From NCBI GenBank assembly GCA_025345505.1, contig JANVCC010000076.1, forward strand, positions 5,691,577 through 5,755,576: DNA of 64,000 bases, in the 5' to 3' direction. Within the stretch, counting starts at the first letter, position 1; each line of letters begins with the position of its first letter. The DNA comes from Todiramphus chloris collaris (taxonomy: Eukaryota > Chordata > Aves > Coraciiformes > Alcedinidae). Positions 1 to 14,118 of this stretch are shown piece after piece. The notes under the pieces were generated by a model, which was not told where the DNA came from, searched no databases, and saw nothing but the letters and a program-made list of their open reading frames with translations. The position numbers and the translations under genes are program-made.

Positions 1-735
1 AGTGGGGTGTTGCGAGGCCCAGGAGCTTCCAGCCGTCCCATCTCGCTTAGGAAATCTTTGTCACAACAGTAGCCTGCAGTTGGTGAGGGCTGTGAGGGTG
101 AAAGCGTGACTGCAATGTTGCTGTGGCATGTTCTGATAGGAAGAGGAGATCATTAACTATAAAATAGGTAGTAAAAGTGCACTTTTCATACAAATATGAC
201 ATAAAATGTTTTTAAGCTTACAGTCAGTCCTGATACACTGGGAGACTAGCAAGTGTTGCAATTTGGATGAAAAAATTTCCTGGTGGTACTATAATATGTT
301 CGCTGTGACAACAGTCTGCATCCCACTTCCATTTGTATGCTGATTACCTATGAGGTGAGGAATGAAATGGCTCTATTTGCTGTAAATCTGGTAGATGGTA
401 ACAGGGAGATGATGGTTTGTTGGGCAGCAATGGTGAAATGAGCTGAAATGATGAGTTTTATGAATTGGTAGTGAGCCTTATAGGTTGTCACTGTTTAGTT
501 GTCCTACCTGCTGCAGACTGAAGCTGCGGATGTCCTACCTATGGTACAAGGCACTCTAATAAGTATTTAAACTGGCATTTTCAGTGTTTGAACTGGAAAA
601 CAGTTTCATTATCAGCAGGTAAGTTTTGAAGGTGACGAGGGAGAAAGATCTTATATCTCAATGCTTGTTCATGGTTTTGGGCACTTTTGTCCTTTCAAGT
701 ATTAAAGTATTCAAGTATTATCTTCTGCTCTAGCA

Positions 736-780
736 AGAATCATGGTTGGAAAAGACCTTTAAGATCATTGAGTCCAAGCA
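736..780 (-). mobile_element. CR1 3'-end fragment
   Basis: The segment AATCATGGTTGGAAAAGACC followed by TTTAAGATCATTGAGTCCAA is the reverse complement of the typical CR1 3' terminus (TTGGACT..GATGATCTTAAAGGTCTTTTCCAACC). Only about 45 bases remain, so it is a short 5'-truncated or eroded copy with no coding capacity. Confidence 0.7.
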
Positions 781-3544
781 AGGCCTCATAACAGGATATG
801 TTAAGATGTGGAACGGAATATTTCAAGCAAAACCAGTTTTAATCATGCATTTTAAGGTATCTCTGAAGTGAAACATTGAGTGACAGATTGCCCTCTGTCT
901 GAAGTGTAAGTAGATCATGGCTGGAGGTAATTGTATAGTCAGCCATTAGTATAATCAGTTTATTGTAAATTTACTGCCTGCTGAAGGATTTTTGAGGGGA
1001 GAGCTCGTGTGCTTAAAAAAAAAAGATGAAAATGTAAATAGCTTAAATAAAATAAATAAAGCCAAACAACAAAAAAAAAACCCCAAGAACTTGGCAAGCT
1101 CCTGGGCAGAAAGCATTTAACTAAATTAGTATCTCTGATAACGAAACTCTTCTGCGATCAATGGAGGTTTGCATTTACCATGGACTGACTATATATCCAG
1201 ATACTTGCCTATTTGACATGTATAAACTTGTTAAACTGCAGTAACTTGATCGTGCATTTGAATGTTTTTTCATGCAACCTCTTGTGCTAGTAAAACTGTC
1301 AAATTAAAAGGCATTTTAAGCCAACCTTCCATTGCATGCAGTGTCGGTTATCAGGACAGAAAACTCCTCTTGAGAGAAAATGGTGTAATGCGAATTGGCT
1401 TTGGTGTGTGTGTTTTAATGTGGACGTGGGTGGTGTTGAGGCAGTGAAGAGATTTCTAAATGGAGCTGTTAGTCTCTCTGCTTGTTCTTGTCCTCAGCTG
1501 CTTGTACAGATACCCACATCTTGATTGCAGAGGAGCTTGTGGAATCAGATACAGCTTCAGCTTATAGAAATATGTCCTCTGAAAGTTTGAAAGGAATAAT
1601 AGGTAGTTCCTGTTTGAGAAATGTGTTGAAGGACTGGGGAATCACGTGGGTGGAAAATCAAAGGGGCCCAGGTGAATAAAGCCAAAATTAAACCAATTTG
1701 CAGAAGGGTTGCTGCTGATAACTTTCTCGTTGAGCTGTGAACTTCGTCATAATTAAAACATATCCAGCAAAGCTGCTTTTTGTGTGTGAGTAAAGAGCTG
1801 TGTCAGTTGCGATGTCACAGTACGTGACTTGTCTCGGTGGACAGGGAGCTCAGGTAATGAGTGGAAGGTGACGTGGTCATGAAACTTGGCTGAAGTGATC
1901 TCTGTACCATGACAATGAGCTTGTAAATCACTGTGTGGAATCATTTAGGATTAGGGGCTGATGAACTTACAGCAAAGCAGGGGAAGTCCTGATGCTGTGT
2001 CATCTTAGCCAGGAAGTTTCATTTTTAAATGGATTTAGTATCTCTCAGGAAGCCTGTGAAGCTTAGTTTGTTAAAGATTGGGAAGTATAAGTTAGTTATG
2101 GTTGAAGTGTGCTGTTGTGTTATGAAATAGTTTGCTTCAATAGGGCCAAAGTTAAAATTTTTGGGGTTTTATTGTTGTTTTTCTTTTTTAGGAGGGACCC
2201 TGATTTTTTATTTTTTGTTTTCCTTTTAAATTAAAGGAGAATCCCCAAATGCCATACCTTGCTGTGAATCCCTGGTGTTGGGATGTTACCTTTCATCTGC
2301 TTAGGTGATTCCAGATGGCTTCTGGAGAACGCGATGGGGGAGATTCACAATTTGGGGTTCTTTTATTGAAGGTTTTAGATGGAAACAAATTACTATGTTG
2401 GTCTGTTTTGAAACAGCTGGGTTTGTTGGATGAAAAGTTCAATTTTGAGTAACATCTCCCTGTGAGAGTTTATCTCTGGTTTTGATAAAATGCAGTAATG
2501 TTACTGCAGCAAGTAGGTTGTGGTGCCATTAAACATTAAGATATGAATTCAGGCTGTTAAGTATCACTTTGTGCTCAGATTCCTTCGTTCCTTGGAGTCC
2601 TTTCTATTGCTTTATATATTTTGCACGAATTTATCACTTCAATTGTTAATGAGTCAGATGATGCTTACAGCTCCAGACAGAACGTAGTTACCAGCTAGAG
2701 CTGTGTCAGCTGCAGACTTTTACTCTGGGTGAAGCCTTTCTGGGCCTTAGTCCTGCACAATCTTCTCCACATTGTGTTACTGATTGTCAGGGTGTATTTG
2801 GGCAAGATCTGTTGCTTTCCTCAGTGTACTCCCTTCATTTTTACCTGTTTAATCAGTTCATTTTTTTGAACACCAACTCTTTCTTCCCATCTATCTTTTA
2901 TGCTGTTAGTGCTACCTTAATTTTAGTCAAGAGCTGTATACTACAAATAACAGGCGTATCTTTCTACAGTTCAAAATAGTTCTTTGCTTTGAAGAAATGT
3001 TCTGTCTTGCTGGTAGGGTTTGGATACGACATCAGATTTTTCTTCATATGGTGAATTTTTCTCAAGTATTCTGATTTTTTTTCCTTTGTTGTTATTACAG
3101 TAGTCATTAAGAGTTTTCAAACAGGAGTTTTAAGCTTAGAAAAATGTGAAACATAATCTAGACACAAAGATGGGTAAAATTATGAAAATCCATGTATTTG
3201 ACAAGTTGTCACATTCAAACTGCCTTTTTTTTTTGGTTTGTATCCTTGTTCTGAAGCTGCATGCTGATGATGATTTAGTCTTCACTTGCTTCTTTCCATA
3301 TCTGTCTTGCCTCCCTCCTCCTTGCATCTCAGTTCTCCTTCCTCTTTTTTGCTTTGTGCCTCACAATCTCACCTAAAGTTGTACCCCTTGATGCATAGTT
3401 CTAGCCATGGATTTCCTCGTCGTGCCTTTCGCTCTGTACTTAACAAAAGAAAGAAGCTGGCATGTGGGCTTATTATACATATAGCTATGTGCTGGGATTG
3501 TATGCTTCTGTAGGCAAAACCTGCAGCTAGGAATTGTCATCTTG

Positions 3545-3784
3545 CCCTTGGCTCCGTTTATTGATGGAGGTTTTCAGTGAAACCCTTCACTCAAAGGGCT
3601 GTTAAGCAATGAAACAGGCTGCCCAGGTAGGTGATGGAGTCACTGTCCATGGAGGTGTTTAAAAGGCGTGTCAATGAAGTGCTGAGGGGCATGATTTAGT
3701 GGTGGGATTGGCAGTGTTAGGTTAATGGTTGGACTCGATGATCTTAAAGGTCTTTTCCAGACAAAATTATTCTATTGCAAGTTC
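3545..3784 (+). mobile_element. CR1 3' end, 5'-truncated
   Basis: This copy contains the diagnostic run ACAGGCTGCCCAGG, then GTGATGGAGTCACTGTCCAT, and ends GGTTGGACTCGATGATCTTA followed by a degenerate ATTCTATT tail. The encoded part is the very C-terminus of CR1 ORF2, out of frame, plus the 3' UTR. The 5' boundary is approximate. Severe 5' truncation is the usual state of CR1 copies. Confidence 0.88.
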
Positions 3785-6700
3785 TCTTGCACTGCTCTGC
3801 CACATTTCTTTGTCTGCAGTCTAGTGTCTCAGTTTGTATTGTTGTTTTCTAGTGAATGCCTTCCCTGTACTTTGTGGTCCACTTCATCTTTCTTCTTGAT
3901 TTGGATCTTAAGTTCAGTGGAATACAAAATCACTGCTCTAGGAAACTTTGATGCGTAGGATGATCTTATGCTGCTGGACTTGCTCTTCCCCCGTCCATTG
4001 CTTATCTGTGCTTTGCGTTAAGGCCCAGGATTGGGCTGTGTGGAACTTCTGTTGAGTTTGGAAGGTAGTGTTTGATGAGAGAAGACTGCTCGGGACTTGG
4101 GCTCCCTAGGTTCTCAATACCATTTTAGAGGTGAACTGCGCATCTTCAGCAAATTCCTCCCATTTCTCAGGGATCGTTTACAAAGTACAGTTAATATTTG
4201 CTTGACACACAATGGAAGGTGTTCATGTATAAATAGTTAAGTAGTTTGTGACTGTGGACACTGTTAGAGAGACTGATATAAAATATGCTAGAGCAGCTTT
4301 TTGTGTTGTTAAATATGCAGAGTAGCTCTACTTCACCTGCCAAAGCACATCAGTTCTTCATGAGCAGATAAATTGATAGAGTCAGCACTTAACAACCACA
4401 TGGCAGTTAATGAACTTCAAAGGCAAAAGAACTCCTCGAACTTGCTAACCAGTCTCCTGTCAATGGCACCAGAAGCTCTTGTGGCAAGAGCCACAACTAT
4501 GCAATCCTAAGAGCTGGGTGCAACTGCACACTGCTAAAACATACGGTCTAACTGGAACCTGAAGCACAGGTATGTTGTCCTGAGGAGAATGGCTGCCTCC
4601 TGGCAGAATTTGGGGCTCTGATGCTGATCTTGGATGGATGACCTTGGGGTTTGGGGGACTAAATCTTCCATGATCTGAACAACAGTAAGAAATATGCCTT
4701 ATCAAGGACATGGTGTCATGTAAAATGAAGACACAATACAGATGCTGTGATAAAGATCTGCGCAGGCTGGCAGAATGCAAACTGCTTGTGAAATCCTGGT
4801 ATCTGTAAGAATGGTACTTACTGCTCAGTTTTAAAAGACTATATCATTAAACTAATTAGGCATAAATCAGAATTGGCTAGCAAGCATCAACAGTGTGTGG
4901 TGATTGCTGTCTATTCAAGCGCAAAAAAGCCTTTTTTTTTCCCTTTTGAAAGAAGGTGGAGAGGAACAAAAAAATTTATGTGGGTGATGTTAGTCATATC
5001 TCTTAATAAAGCGCTGGCTGTATTTTAAATACCTGCTAAATAATCCTGTGTGAAGTTATAGGTAAAATGGAAAAGAAAAAAAACAAACCACCCCCCACCC
5101 AAACGCAACCATTGTAAACTTTTAAGTGAACAGATAATTCACTTTACCATGTAACCGAGGTTCTCCATGTTAAACTTGCCCTTTATTAAATCAAGCCCTG
5201 TTGGAATTCAGATTTGCATTCTCTAAGAAACTTTTTTGTTTCCTAGTCCTTTCTTTAAAGGTGAGATCATCTTCTCTTTGTTAGGCATTTTCAATCTTGC
5301 AAATGCACTGGCTTTGAATATCAGCAAGTGTAAAGGTTAAGAGAAAGGTGAAGCCCTGTAATACTTCAGCCTGTGAATGCTAAACCAACCCACCAGCATT
5401 TATCCTTTTGCAGTCCAATGGATGTCTTCCCCCTAGGTGTGCAAGCAGTATGTGAGTTTTGGGAACCAATTCCTTTTTGCTTCTCTGAAAAAGAAGCCAT
5501 CATGTGCAATGAACAAATCAGGAGAGTACTCACCAAAGTGATCTGATGGGTACGTTAGCAGAGTGCCTAGAAGATAAAAAGGATGTTGATAGTAGAGTTC
5601 CTAAGATAATTTATAAACAATGCAAACTGACAGTACTAGTTGTATGCTGAAAATCTTCCTGAGGAGTGTTAGCCTCTAAATTGCAAGTTTGAGGTAGAGT
5701 GTTGTCAGCTGTTTTCTTTTTTAAATTTTTTTCCTTCCTTTTTTTTTTCCTTCTATAAGAATTTGTGCCAGCATCACATCTCTTGGAAGATTTTTTTTTC
5801 ACTGCAACCCTTCTTTTCCAAAAAGAGTCCAGAATAATTTCAGTGACATTATTTCATACTTGCATTATATGCCCTTTAAGGGTAAGAACACAATAGCCAT
5901 TTTTCTTTCTCCTTCCAGTTTTCATAAAAATGTGGAACCAAAATGTTTTACGGCAGAATTTCCTATTTGCACTGCAACTTCAAGTGATTTTGAGATGCCC
6001 ATCCTTTTCAAAAACTGAGATATTGGTAAACATTTAATGGAGAATTCCTCATTCAGAGTTTCTGGATGTAGGCTCTTTAGAGGTAATGTGTTTGTCTCTT
6101 AAGTTACATCACCAGAGTTCACCCAAAAGTAATGGGTGCTTGCTGACATTGGTTTGCAGAGCTATACCTTTTCGTTAGTCTCAATTTTCTTTTTTTAGTA
6201 TAGTATAGAAAGCTTTTGCCATTCTTATGCAAAACTGTGCATATTAGTTACGCAGAAATGCCCAGTATCTCTTCCTGCAGCAGGTTTGATAACTTTCAGG
6301 CTTTCAAAGTTAAAGGCTCTCTACTTATTAATGACTTCTACATGAGTTAGACTTCAGTGTCTAATCAGATTGGGTATTCTTAAAACTTCTAATGGGATCC
6401 TTGAAAATCTGCCAATGGACTATATAAGTTTTCTGATGAATTGTTTTAATGGAGCTCTGCCTTGCTATTTGGTTAACAGTCTTCAGGGTAGCCTCAGGCT
6501 GCTTACTTTCCAATTTCCTTGTGTTATCTGTAGATAAATGTCCACCTTATTGGAGCTTAATGGCCAATTAGCTGAGTCAAATGAAATCTGAAAATACAAA
6601 AAGCAGTTCTGATCACTGGCAGGATATTCTTGTCCTAACTGAGGTTGAATCCAAAGTTCCTGCGCTGCTTCTCCTAAGTAGTCTCATGGGGAAACTATGT

Positions 6701-8089
6701 TCAGCCTGCAAATCACAGTTTAGCTAATTTTTCACTGCAGCGTTGGTGCTTCGTCTGTTTGCTCATCAACAGTTGCAAAATTAGGTAGCCCGCTTCTGTG
6801 GACAGACTTTGCTATTTAGGAAACGAGCAGTGTAAATTCTTTTGTCCCTGTACCGGAGAGACCTGCGTAAGGCCCATCAGATCCAGGTAAAATTAACCCC
6901 ACATGATTTAGACTTCTGAACTACCTCATGGTTATCTCTGTTTTGGATGGGAAGCATGTCTGATATGGGATATCTCAAAGGGGCAGTGACTTTGGGAAAC
7001 AGGGCAGTCTCTCCATGCTTACAAGTTTGGCCCTTGAAGGTGGGATGAGTTGTGTGTTTGCAAACACGACCCTTTCAAGCTACTTTGTGCTTCCCTCTAA
7101 GAAAACTAGCTTGGCATAGATTTAGTAAATATTCCAGTGTTGTTTACTTCAGTTTGGAAGGACTGTTGCCTATTGTTTTGGAAAAAAATGTGTTATTGAA
7201 ATGCTGTAGTAAATGTTTTGGTTAGAGAACAGCCTTGCGTGAGCTCAGCTGTCAAAATTTAACCCTAGGTGTAAGCAGCTGTACCAGGAGCTAGTCACTG
7301 CATGTTTCCAGGGCAAATCCATTTTGGATGCTTGAAAATGTACAGCTTCACAACCTGTTTTTAAAAAAGCTTCCCAAGTTGTTCCCTTCTCCTCCTCCTC
7401 CCTCAAATTGTGCCCTGGCATTAAACAAAAGTACGGGGTAGGTATGACATATGCATGCAAGAGGAAGACAAAAACTGACCCTGTACCAGGGGTTCTGGTT
7501 AATACCCTGTGAGCGTAAATAAGGAGGCAGTTAATTTCTATATCTAAAATTACTTGAATTTTCTAGGTCCAGGAATCACTTATCTCTATAGAGTCACTGT
7601 GTGAACTGAGCCTAGTTGATAGTTGAGCAGGTAGGAGTTTGGGAGGTTGGAGTTTTGTCTGGTTTAGGGTTGGCCTCTCTGTATTTTAATCAGAAGCCCT
7701 GGACTGTGTATTAGCTGCATACCTGCTCAAAGATTTTTAGTTATGACTTTGCTGTTTACTACTGAGGAATGAATTATTCAAGATACACCTGTGAGCTTTA
7801 ATATTAATACTTTGCATTTTTTATGATGCTTCTTGAAAAACAGTTTATATATTTGGAAAACTACTGATCAGTATATATCTTCAGCTGCCCATCTCCTCAG
7901 CATCTGAGCAGAACGGAAACATAAATTATGGATGCTTGCAGCATTCCCATGGGATAGGAGAGCATTAGTAATCATTAACAGATAAGGAAAACTGTAGCCA
8001 AGGAAAGCAGAGTAATATGATCATGTAAGACATGTGTGGCAGGGCTGAACCCTGTCTCTGGTCTTCTCAAATCCCACCCAGAAAGCTGC

Positions 8090-8560
8090 CCGCTCCTGAA
8101 AGCGATCCTGTCTGCAAGGCTGGACTGTGTTGCAAGTACTGACATTAATCTTCCCCCTCCTGATGCTTACATCGCCGGCATTCCTGTCAGGGAGCGGACC
8201 AGGGATCGTCAGCTCGCGTGAAACCATTGTGTTGCCTAATGCGGCGGCGCGCTGGTTAATGCCAGTTGGATGACGCATGGCTGCCAGTCCCTAAAGCTTA
8301 AGCTGTGTCTGCCTTGACTCTGGCGACTGCTGTTGAGTGAAAGCTCCAGGAGCGTGAGAGATTTATTTTTAAGCACAGCTAGACGGTGCGTAGGGCTGTC
8401 TGCTTGGTAAGCTTGGTGAAGAACTGGGAAAGGGCAGGATAGATAGCGCAGTGTGCAGTGAACGCTCATGTCCTCATCTATCCGTTTGGTTTTTCATAGT
8501 GCAAAAAGATAACGGCATCAGGGGAAAGCTCGGGTGTGAAGTACGGTAGAGGCAGACGGA
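8090..8560. promoter_or_regulatory. CpG-enriched patch, candidate intronic regulatory element
   Basis: CpG dinucleotides recur every 10-30 bases here (GCCGGC, GCTCGCG, GCGGCGGCGCGC near 8240, TGACGCATGG, GACGGTGCG, AACGGCATC), while flanking kilobases are CpG-poor. No TATA box, splice donor or coding exon is evident. An enhancer, an alternative promoter or a recently unmethylated spot are all possible. The call rests on composition only. Confidence 0.35.
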
Positions 8561-10094
8561 GTTCTCTTTCCTAGGTTACTTTCCTGTCTTAATGATAGGA
8601 AATGTGCCTGTGTGGTATTACTGACAGCCTTGAGTGGATGGCAGGAGTGTTTTAAATCCAAGACTGAATTCCTTGGCTTTCTATCGACCTTCTAGTTGAA
8701 TTTATTTGCATTGGCAAAAAAGTTGACTGACTTGAAGACATGCTATGCACAGAATTAAAGTATCGTGAAGTAGCGGGGCTTGAAAACCTTCTTTGCTTTC
8801 TCAGGAGCAATTCTGCCACTGAGCATATGCTATAGATCACATTTTGAAGTTTGTTTTTTTCGTTCCCCCTCTGGTTCCTATTTTGCTGCTCTTCACCTTT
8901 GAACACAGCATTCCCTGCCCCACAGGGTAGTAAGATGGGGTTACTGAAATGACTGAATTTTGTACATGGAGTGCTCACTGTGTCTCGTGAGTGGGAATAT
9001 ATTGTACGTGGTAGAGTGGGACACAAATCAAGGTGATGTGTGATCATGTACAAATAAAATTAAGATAACTTTCTAGAGAGAACAGTGATCCTTGTCAGTG
9101 CATAACATCTGGTAAATTGTTTGCTGTCTGCCCTGCTTTGTGCCATACTTGAAACGGAGCTACCACTTACCTACCTCAGTTTCTTTAGTTTCATAAATGC
9201 TCATAAGTGCTCAGTTCCCCAAAGTGAGTGTCATCAATAATTCATCATCACTTAATTGCTGGAGCTGCTTTCTGATTGATTTGGTAAGTAGGGCACTAGG
9301 AAATGGTATGTTTTCACCATCAGTTCCACTTCACTTCTTTTGCTGGTGTTTCATGGGGAAGGTGTCCATGTGCCTTTTTGCTCTTCCGTGGGTGTTTTGC
9401 CCTAGGGTCACAATAAAACTGGAGTAGCTTACAAAAAGAATGGGGCAAACAGCATTGAACGGGGTGGTGGGTTTCTTTTTGCATCAGCAGCGTGTTGGAG
9501 GGCTCAGCCTTGCGTGTGTGACACACTGTCACTGTGTCACTTCTGTTTCTCTTCTTCAGGTAGAGAGGCTTCTCCTGGAGTGCTGTCTTGTCTTCCTGCT
9601 CTTGCTTAAGGGCTTGCTACTTTAAGCAGACCTGTCCAATGCTGTTGTCTAAGCTCGGCTGAGAAGGCTGTTTCAGATGTCCCTTTTATATTCCCACTTT
9701 GAGTCACATGTGAGCTATTTCTGATGGTTTTCCACCATAACAGGAACACGTAGTTTTGGAGTAGAGACAGTTGGAGTGGAGACGGTTGTAGTAATATTTT
9801 GATTTCTTTGTCAGAAAGAAACTTCAAATCGTACCATCAGAGGTAAAGATTTTTGGAATTATGCAGGTTCTCCTTCCAGTGTTCCCTGACTGCAAAAGGG
9901 TGAGTGGCTCCAGCCTCCCAGTGCGGAGTATGGCAGAAATCTATTCTGGCAGCAGTTTGGACACTAGAGAGGGGAGCTTTAAAATAAATGTCCTGGAAAA
10001 TACGTGGCGCTTGTTTTTATTAGCGTAGGATAGTCTCTGTTCTGTGTAAGATATGAACTAAAATACAAATGAGGAAGCAGTGCAGCATCACAGT

Positions 10095-10170
10095 CTTACA
10101 TAGAAATGAGAGGTGGGGAAGGACCGTTGGTTTAGCTATATAGTTTATCCTCTGGGACTACCGTAAGGTC
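10095..10170 (-). mobile_element. Possible ancient CR1-like fragment
   Basis: CATAGAAATGAGAGGTGGGG followed by AAGGACCGTTGGTTTAGC has the spacing of the old CR1 3' signature (CATAGAAATG..GGCTGGAAGGGACC..TCATCTAGTCC) in reverse orientation. Divergence is high and I cannot exclude chance. Confidence 0.3.
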
Positions 10171-11477
10171 CAAAGGTAACTAAATACAATGGGACTTAAA
10201 TCGTAGTATTTTCTGATCGCTTCCTTTTAGTTTGGGCCATTGTCTTTACCTTGCAAAATTGGAAGTGTTTAGTGCCTGTGCAAGGCTTAGCATCATGACG
10301 TGTTCTCAAAGGCTGTGCTGCATCCAACAAACCAGCATGCAGGCTGTTGGAGCATATCCCTCATCTGAGTCTGGTTTGCCAAGCAGACATCAGAAGGGAA
10401 TGTGTTGTACTTGATTTAATTATTTATTTGTTTTGGTATGAACATACATAGTTTCCAAATAGATACAGTTATATCTTAAACCCATATCAGTAATTATTTT
10501 GTTACTGTTTTTATACATTTTTGAGGCTGTGTATTTGGATTTTTCTCCTCTTTAAATGAACTTGCATAGATATATTTCAGTGCATTAACTCTCTGTTTTA
10601 AACTGCTCTGAATGTAAAAAGGAATTAACCCACTTCTCAGAAACAAGTTTTTTTTGTTGTTTCGATGTCTTTAAACTTAATGAGAGAGCTGGACAGATTG
10701 TCACTGCTGCTAAGTTGCTTTGCGGGGTCCCTAAAGACTACTTCGTTCTTGTTTCAATTTTCAGTTAGCAAACTTCCTTTAAAAATATTGGCTTCAAAAT
10801 TAAATTTCAAATGATGAAATTGAATTCAAACAAATAAAACCTTTTCAACCAGCTGCACTTTTTTCTGTTCACAGTGTCACTCTTACCTCTCTTCAGAGGA
10901 AGAGGAGGAAAATAACTGGACACAAAAGATGCTATTTCTTTGAGTGTATAGTTTTCTATGGAAGAGTTGTTAAAACTGAGAGTTTTGTCTTGAATTCATT
11001 GTGGCTAGGATATCTTGAGCAGTAACATACCTGCATTGTATGTTCCTAAGTCTATTCTTAAATGTCTTTCGGAAAAAAATTTATTGTAGACTTTTTTAGG
11101 CAGCAAATTGAGAAGGGAAAAACAGTAATTTTAAGGTCTGACTACAGTGGCTTAAACCTTCACTTTCCACAAACAAAATGCCTGATTCTGTGCTTTTTCA
11201 CCTGTGAGTTTGTAACAGCTTCAGAGGAGCAGCTCCAGTGTAACTTGTGCAACAGAAGGAGGAATTGAGACTTGGTCTGGTCCATTGGGAAGATTTGAAT
11301 TGGAATTAGATTTGGGGTTTCAGTGGCACACTCAGCTTTCTGCTCTGGTTGGGGGATACACGGGGAAAAGGAAGCTTATTCTGTCTATACATTCAAAGCT
11401 TTTACTGTGGTTTTCATCTTGCCATGTAAAATTTGTTGTGCTAAATAGACGTTTGGTGACAAAGCATCACTGTTAGC

Positions 11478-11528
11478 AGGTGCTTCTTTCTGACAAGGTA
11501 CTCCTTGCTGACAAGGTGCTTCTGAAAC
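11478..11528. repeat. Short imperfect tandem repeat, unit about 18 bp, nearly three copies
   Basis: AGGTGCTTCTTTCTGAC, AAGGTACTCCTTGCTGAC and AAGGTGCTTCTGAAAC follow each other directly. The units share AAGGTRCTYCTT..CTGAC. There is no sign that it is coding. Confidence 0.55.
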
Positions 11529-14118
11529 ACAAGCAGGTATGTTGACATATGGGAAAGTAGCCATTTCTGGCAGTCGCTGTGAGTGACGTGCCAATCTGCT
11601 GTGTCTGGGCCTGATGTGAAATGTCATCCAGGTACCCAATCCTATGGGGTATCATCTGGTCCTTCCTGAAGCGTTGTTTACAAGTTTATCTGAAATACAC
11701 TGACAATTTCTTAATGGGCACTCAAATAATGACAGTAATGAAGCTGCAAAGTTAACCTTGCTTGTAGCAGTGAGAAAGTCTTCTTGCCTTTGGAATAAAC
11801 CTTCCTGACTGCTGAAGGATACTCTGTAAATTTTAGGTCTACTGCTGTAGGCACTAGATTTTTAGAGGAAGTAAGAAGTTAATTTTCCCCAGAGAGCTCA
11901 TTTCTTAGGCATTGGATTTCTGCTTGTATCTTCTTTCCAACCTCCAGCTAGCCGAGAACACTTGTCACTGCTGCCTGTTCCCTGTGTGCCTCCTCCTTGT
12001 CTTTGGAGTCAGTATATGGCATGTTATAGATGAGAAGCTGTTCATATGAGTAATCTTAGTGACCGTGTAAGTGGAAAGGAGGCAAGGACTTTCACTGGCG
12101 GGTTAATGATGTCTGTGTTTGGGGTATTGTATCATAGATGCTTTCAGGTGTCCTTTTTGAGTTCACACGTGGAATGAACTAGTCTTATTTGGTGGTGGTA
12201 GAACTTGTTTGGTTGAGTTTGTTTTTGCAGTCGTCAGCTGTAAAGCAGTCAATCCTTAGAGTATTCCTTTTATGTCTTTGGAAATCTGGAGAAAACAGTT
12301 GTGGTGCAAAGAGTTAGTGGATAATTTCAGTGCTGCTGGCTGAGGCACATTATCTGTGTTGTGTATAAAATGCAAGAATATGGTTTTGGGCACTTACAGC
12401 CCATGTTGCGTTTACCCAAGAATGAAGTTGTTTGGTGCTAGAGTGCTGAGCAAGTTTTAGCATTGAGTTATATTTTCTGTATACTTACAAAATACTTAAA
12501 ATAAATTCTGTATATTCCTTTATACTTTCAGCTGGCTCACAGACCACGGGTCAGTGTACACGGTCAAAAGCAATATTATTTTTGTGTTAACTTCCTAGGT
12601 CAGAAATATCCATATACATAACTTCCAATGAAGCAATAAGTGTATAAATCTTTCTATGTAGAGACTGTATTGTGTTTGAATGTGTGAAAATTAATTGTGT
12701 AGAACATTAGGAAAATGGGAAAGACATATGGTAATCACATTCAGCCTTTTTTGAGTGATTTAAAAAAAAATGAAGTTAAATTAATTGTATTTATTAATTG
12801 AGCTTCACACCTTTCTCCTTTTTAAAAGGGAATAATCCTTGAAGGAAAGAGAAGCCACGGTGCTTCAGTAGTAAGCAAAGACAGTTGAAGAGATGTGCTT
12901 TCAATATAATGGACAGCTATACTGTTCATTTCTCCTGCAGCCACTCTGGTTACATGGCCATTAACAGTTAAATTATTAATGAAGTATTGCTGAAAGAAGC
13001 CACTCTTGACTGTTGGCTATCCTCTTTCCTGCGTGCTGGTCGCCAGGGTCACGGGAGTCTCATTCTGCATGAAGCAGTGTGAGATACAGATGGGCTTTCT
13101 TTCAGATTTCAAGTGGAGAATGTGGCTGAGTTGTCGATGTCTCTCACAAAACTGTTTTTTCTATTTCTTGAATGCAAGAAGTTCGCTTTATGTTATGGTA
13201 AATGATGAGCCTCCTCTCACACAGTGGCAAACAAAGGCCTGTCCGGTATGAATCAATCAGGGAGGCACTTGCATGGGTCTCTCTGATGTATTGTGTAATA
13301 TATGAGGTCACAGGTTATCTGGTGACATCACCCATCTCTCATGGTGGGGCTTATCCCGTGTCCTGGTCCGTATATCTTTATTGTCTTTGCTGGTGTGTAA
13401 TGTCTCCTGCCAACAGGACAGTATAGCTGTCCTGTTAAATTGCTGTGACAAGGTGTCACTAAACATTAGTGTTTATAAAGAGGAAAGCACCCTGTTTTGG
13501 AACCATCTTGAAGGACAATGACCTCTTTTCATAATAAGACCAAGATTAAAAAAGGTTCTGAATTCACAGTCTGTCATCTAAGTACGGGATTCATCTTCTT
13601 ACCCAAATATTTTTGTCTTTCTAAGAGTGATTTTTTTTGTTTGTTTGTTTTTTGTTGTTGTTGTGCTAAAGAACTGATCTTATTCAGTGACTTGTCAGTA
13701 TTGGGAAGCATAAGAGAAGGGAAAAGTTTAAAGAAGGTAATTATGTTAAATGAAAAACCCTTCTACTTCTTTTGTAGGAGGGAAGTCTTTGCTCTTTCAA
13801 AACTTTATTTTTCTTTTCATTTGCTTTGCATCTTATCTGAAGTATGTGATCTCTTTCTGAAGTGTTTAACGTTTTCCAAAGTTCTAGCAGGGTCTGTGAC
13901 CTCAAAGAGCTTTGTACCTCACCTGCGAGGCCTGTTTCTCTGTTCCTAGTGAAGGGGATTGAGAGAAGAGAGCAAACTCCAGCGTATGGATGATTGCAGT
14001 TTACCAGACTTTCCAGCTGGTAAGGTGGGAGCTGTCACTCTGCAACTTTTTGACGGAAGATCTGAACAGAATGTGTCAGCTTGTCTTTTAAGAGAAGTAA
14101 AAATTACTGTAGTAGCGG

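Noticed and set aside
13518-13949. Plus-strand open frame of 143 codons, Phe/Leu/Cys-rich
   Set aside because: Its hydrophobicity comes from T-rich DNA including the GTTT/GTTG tract at 13628-13664. There is no homology signal.
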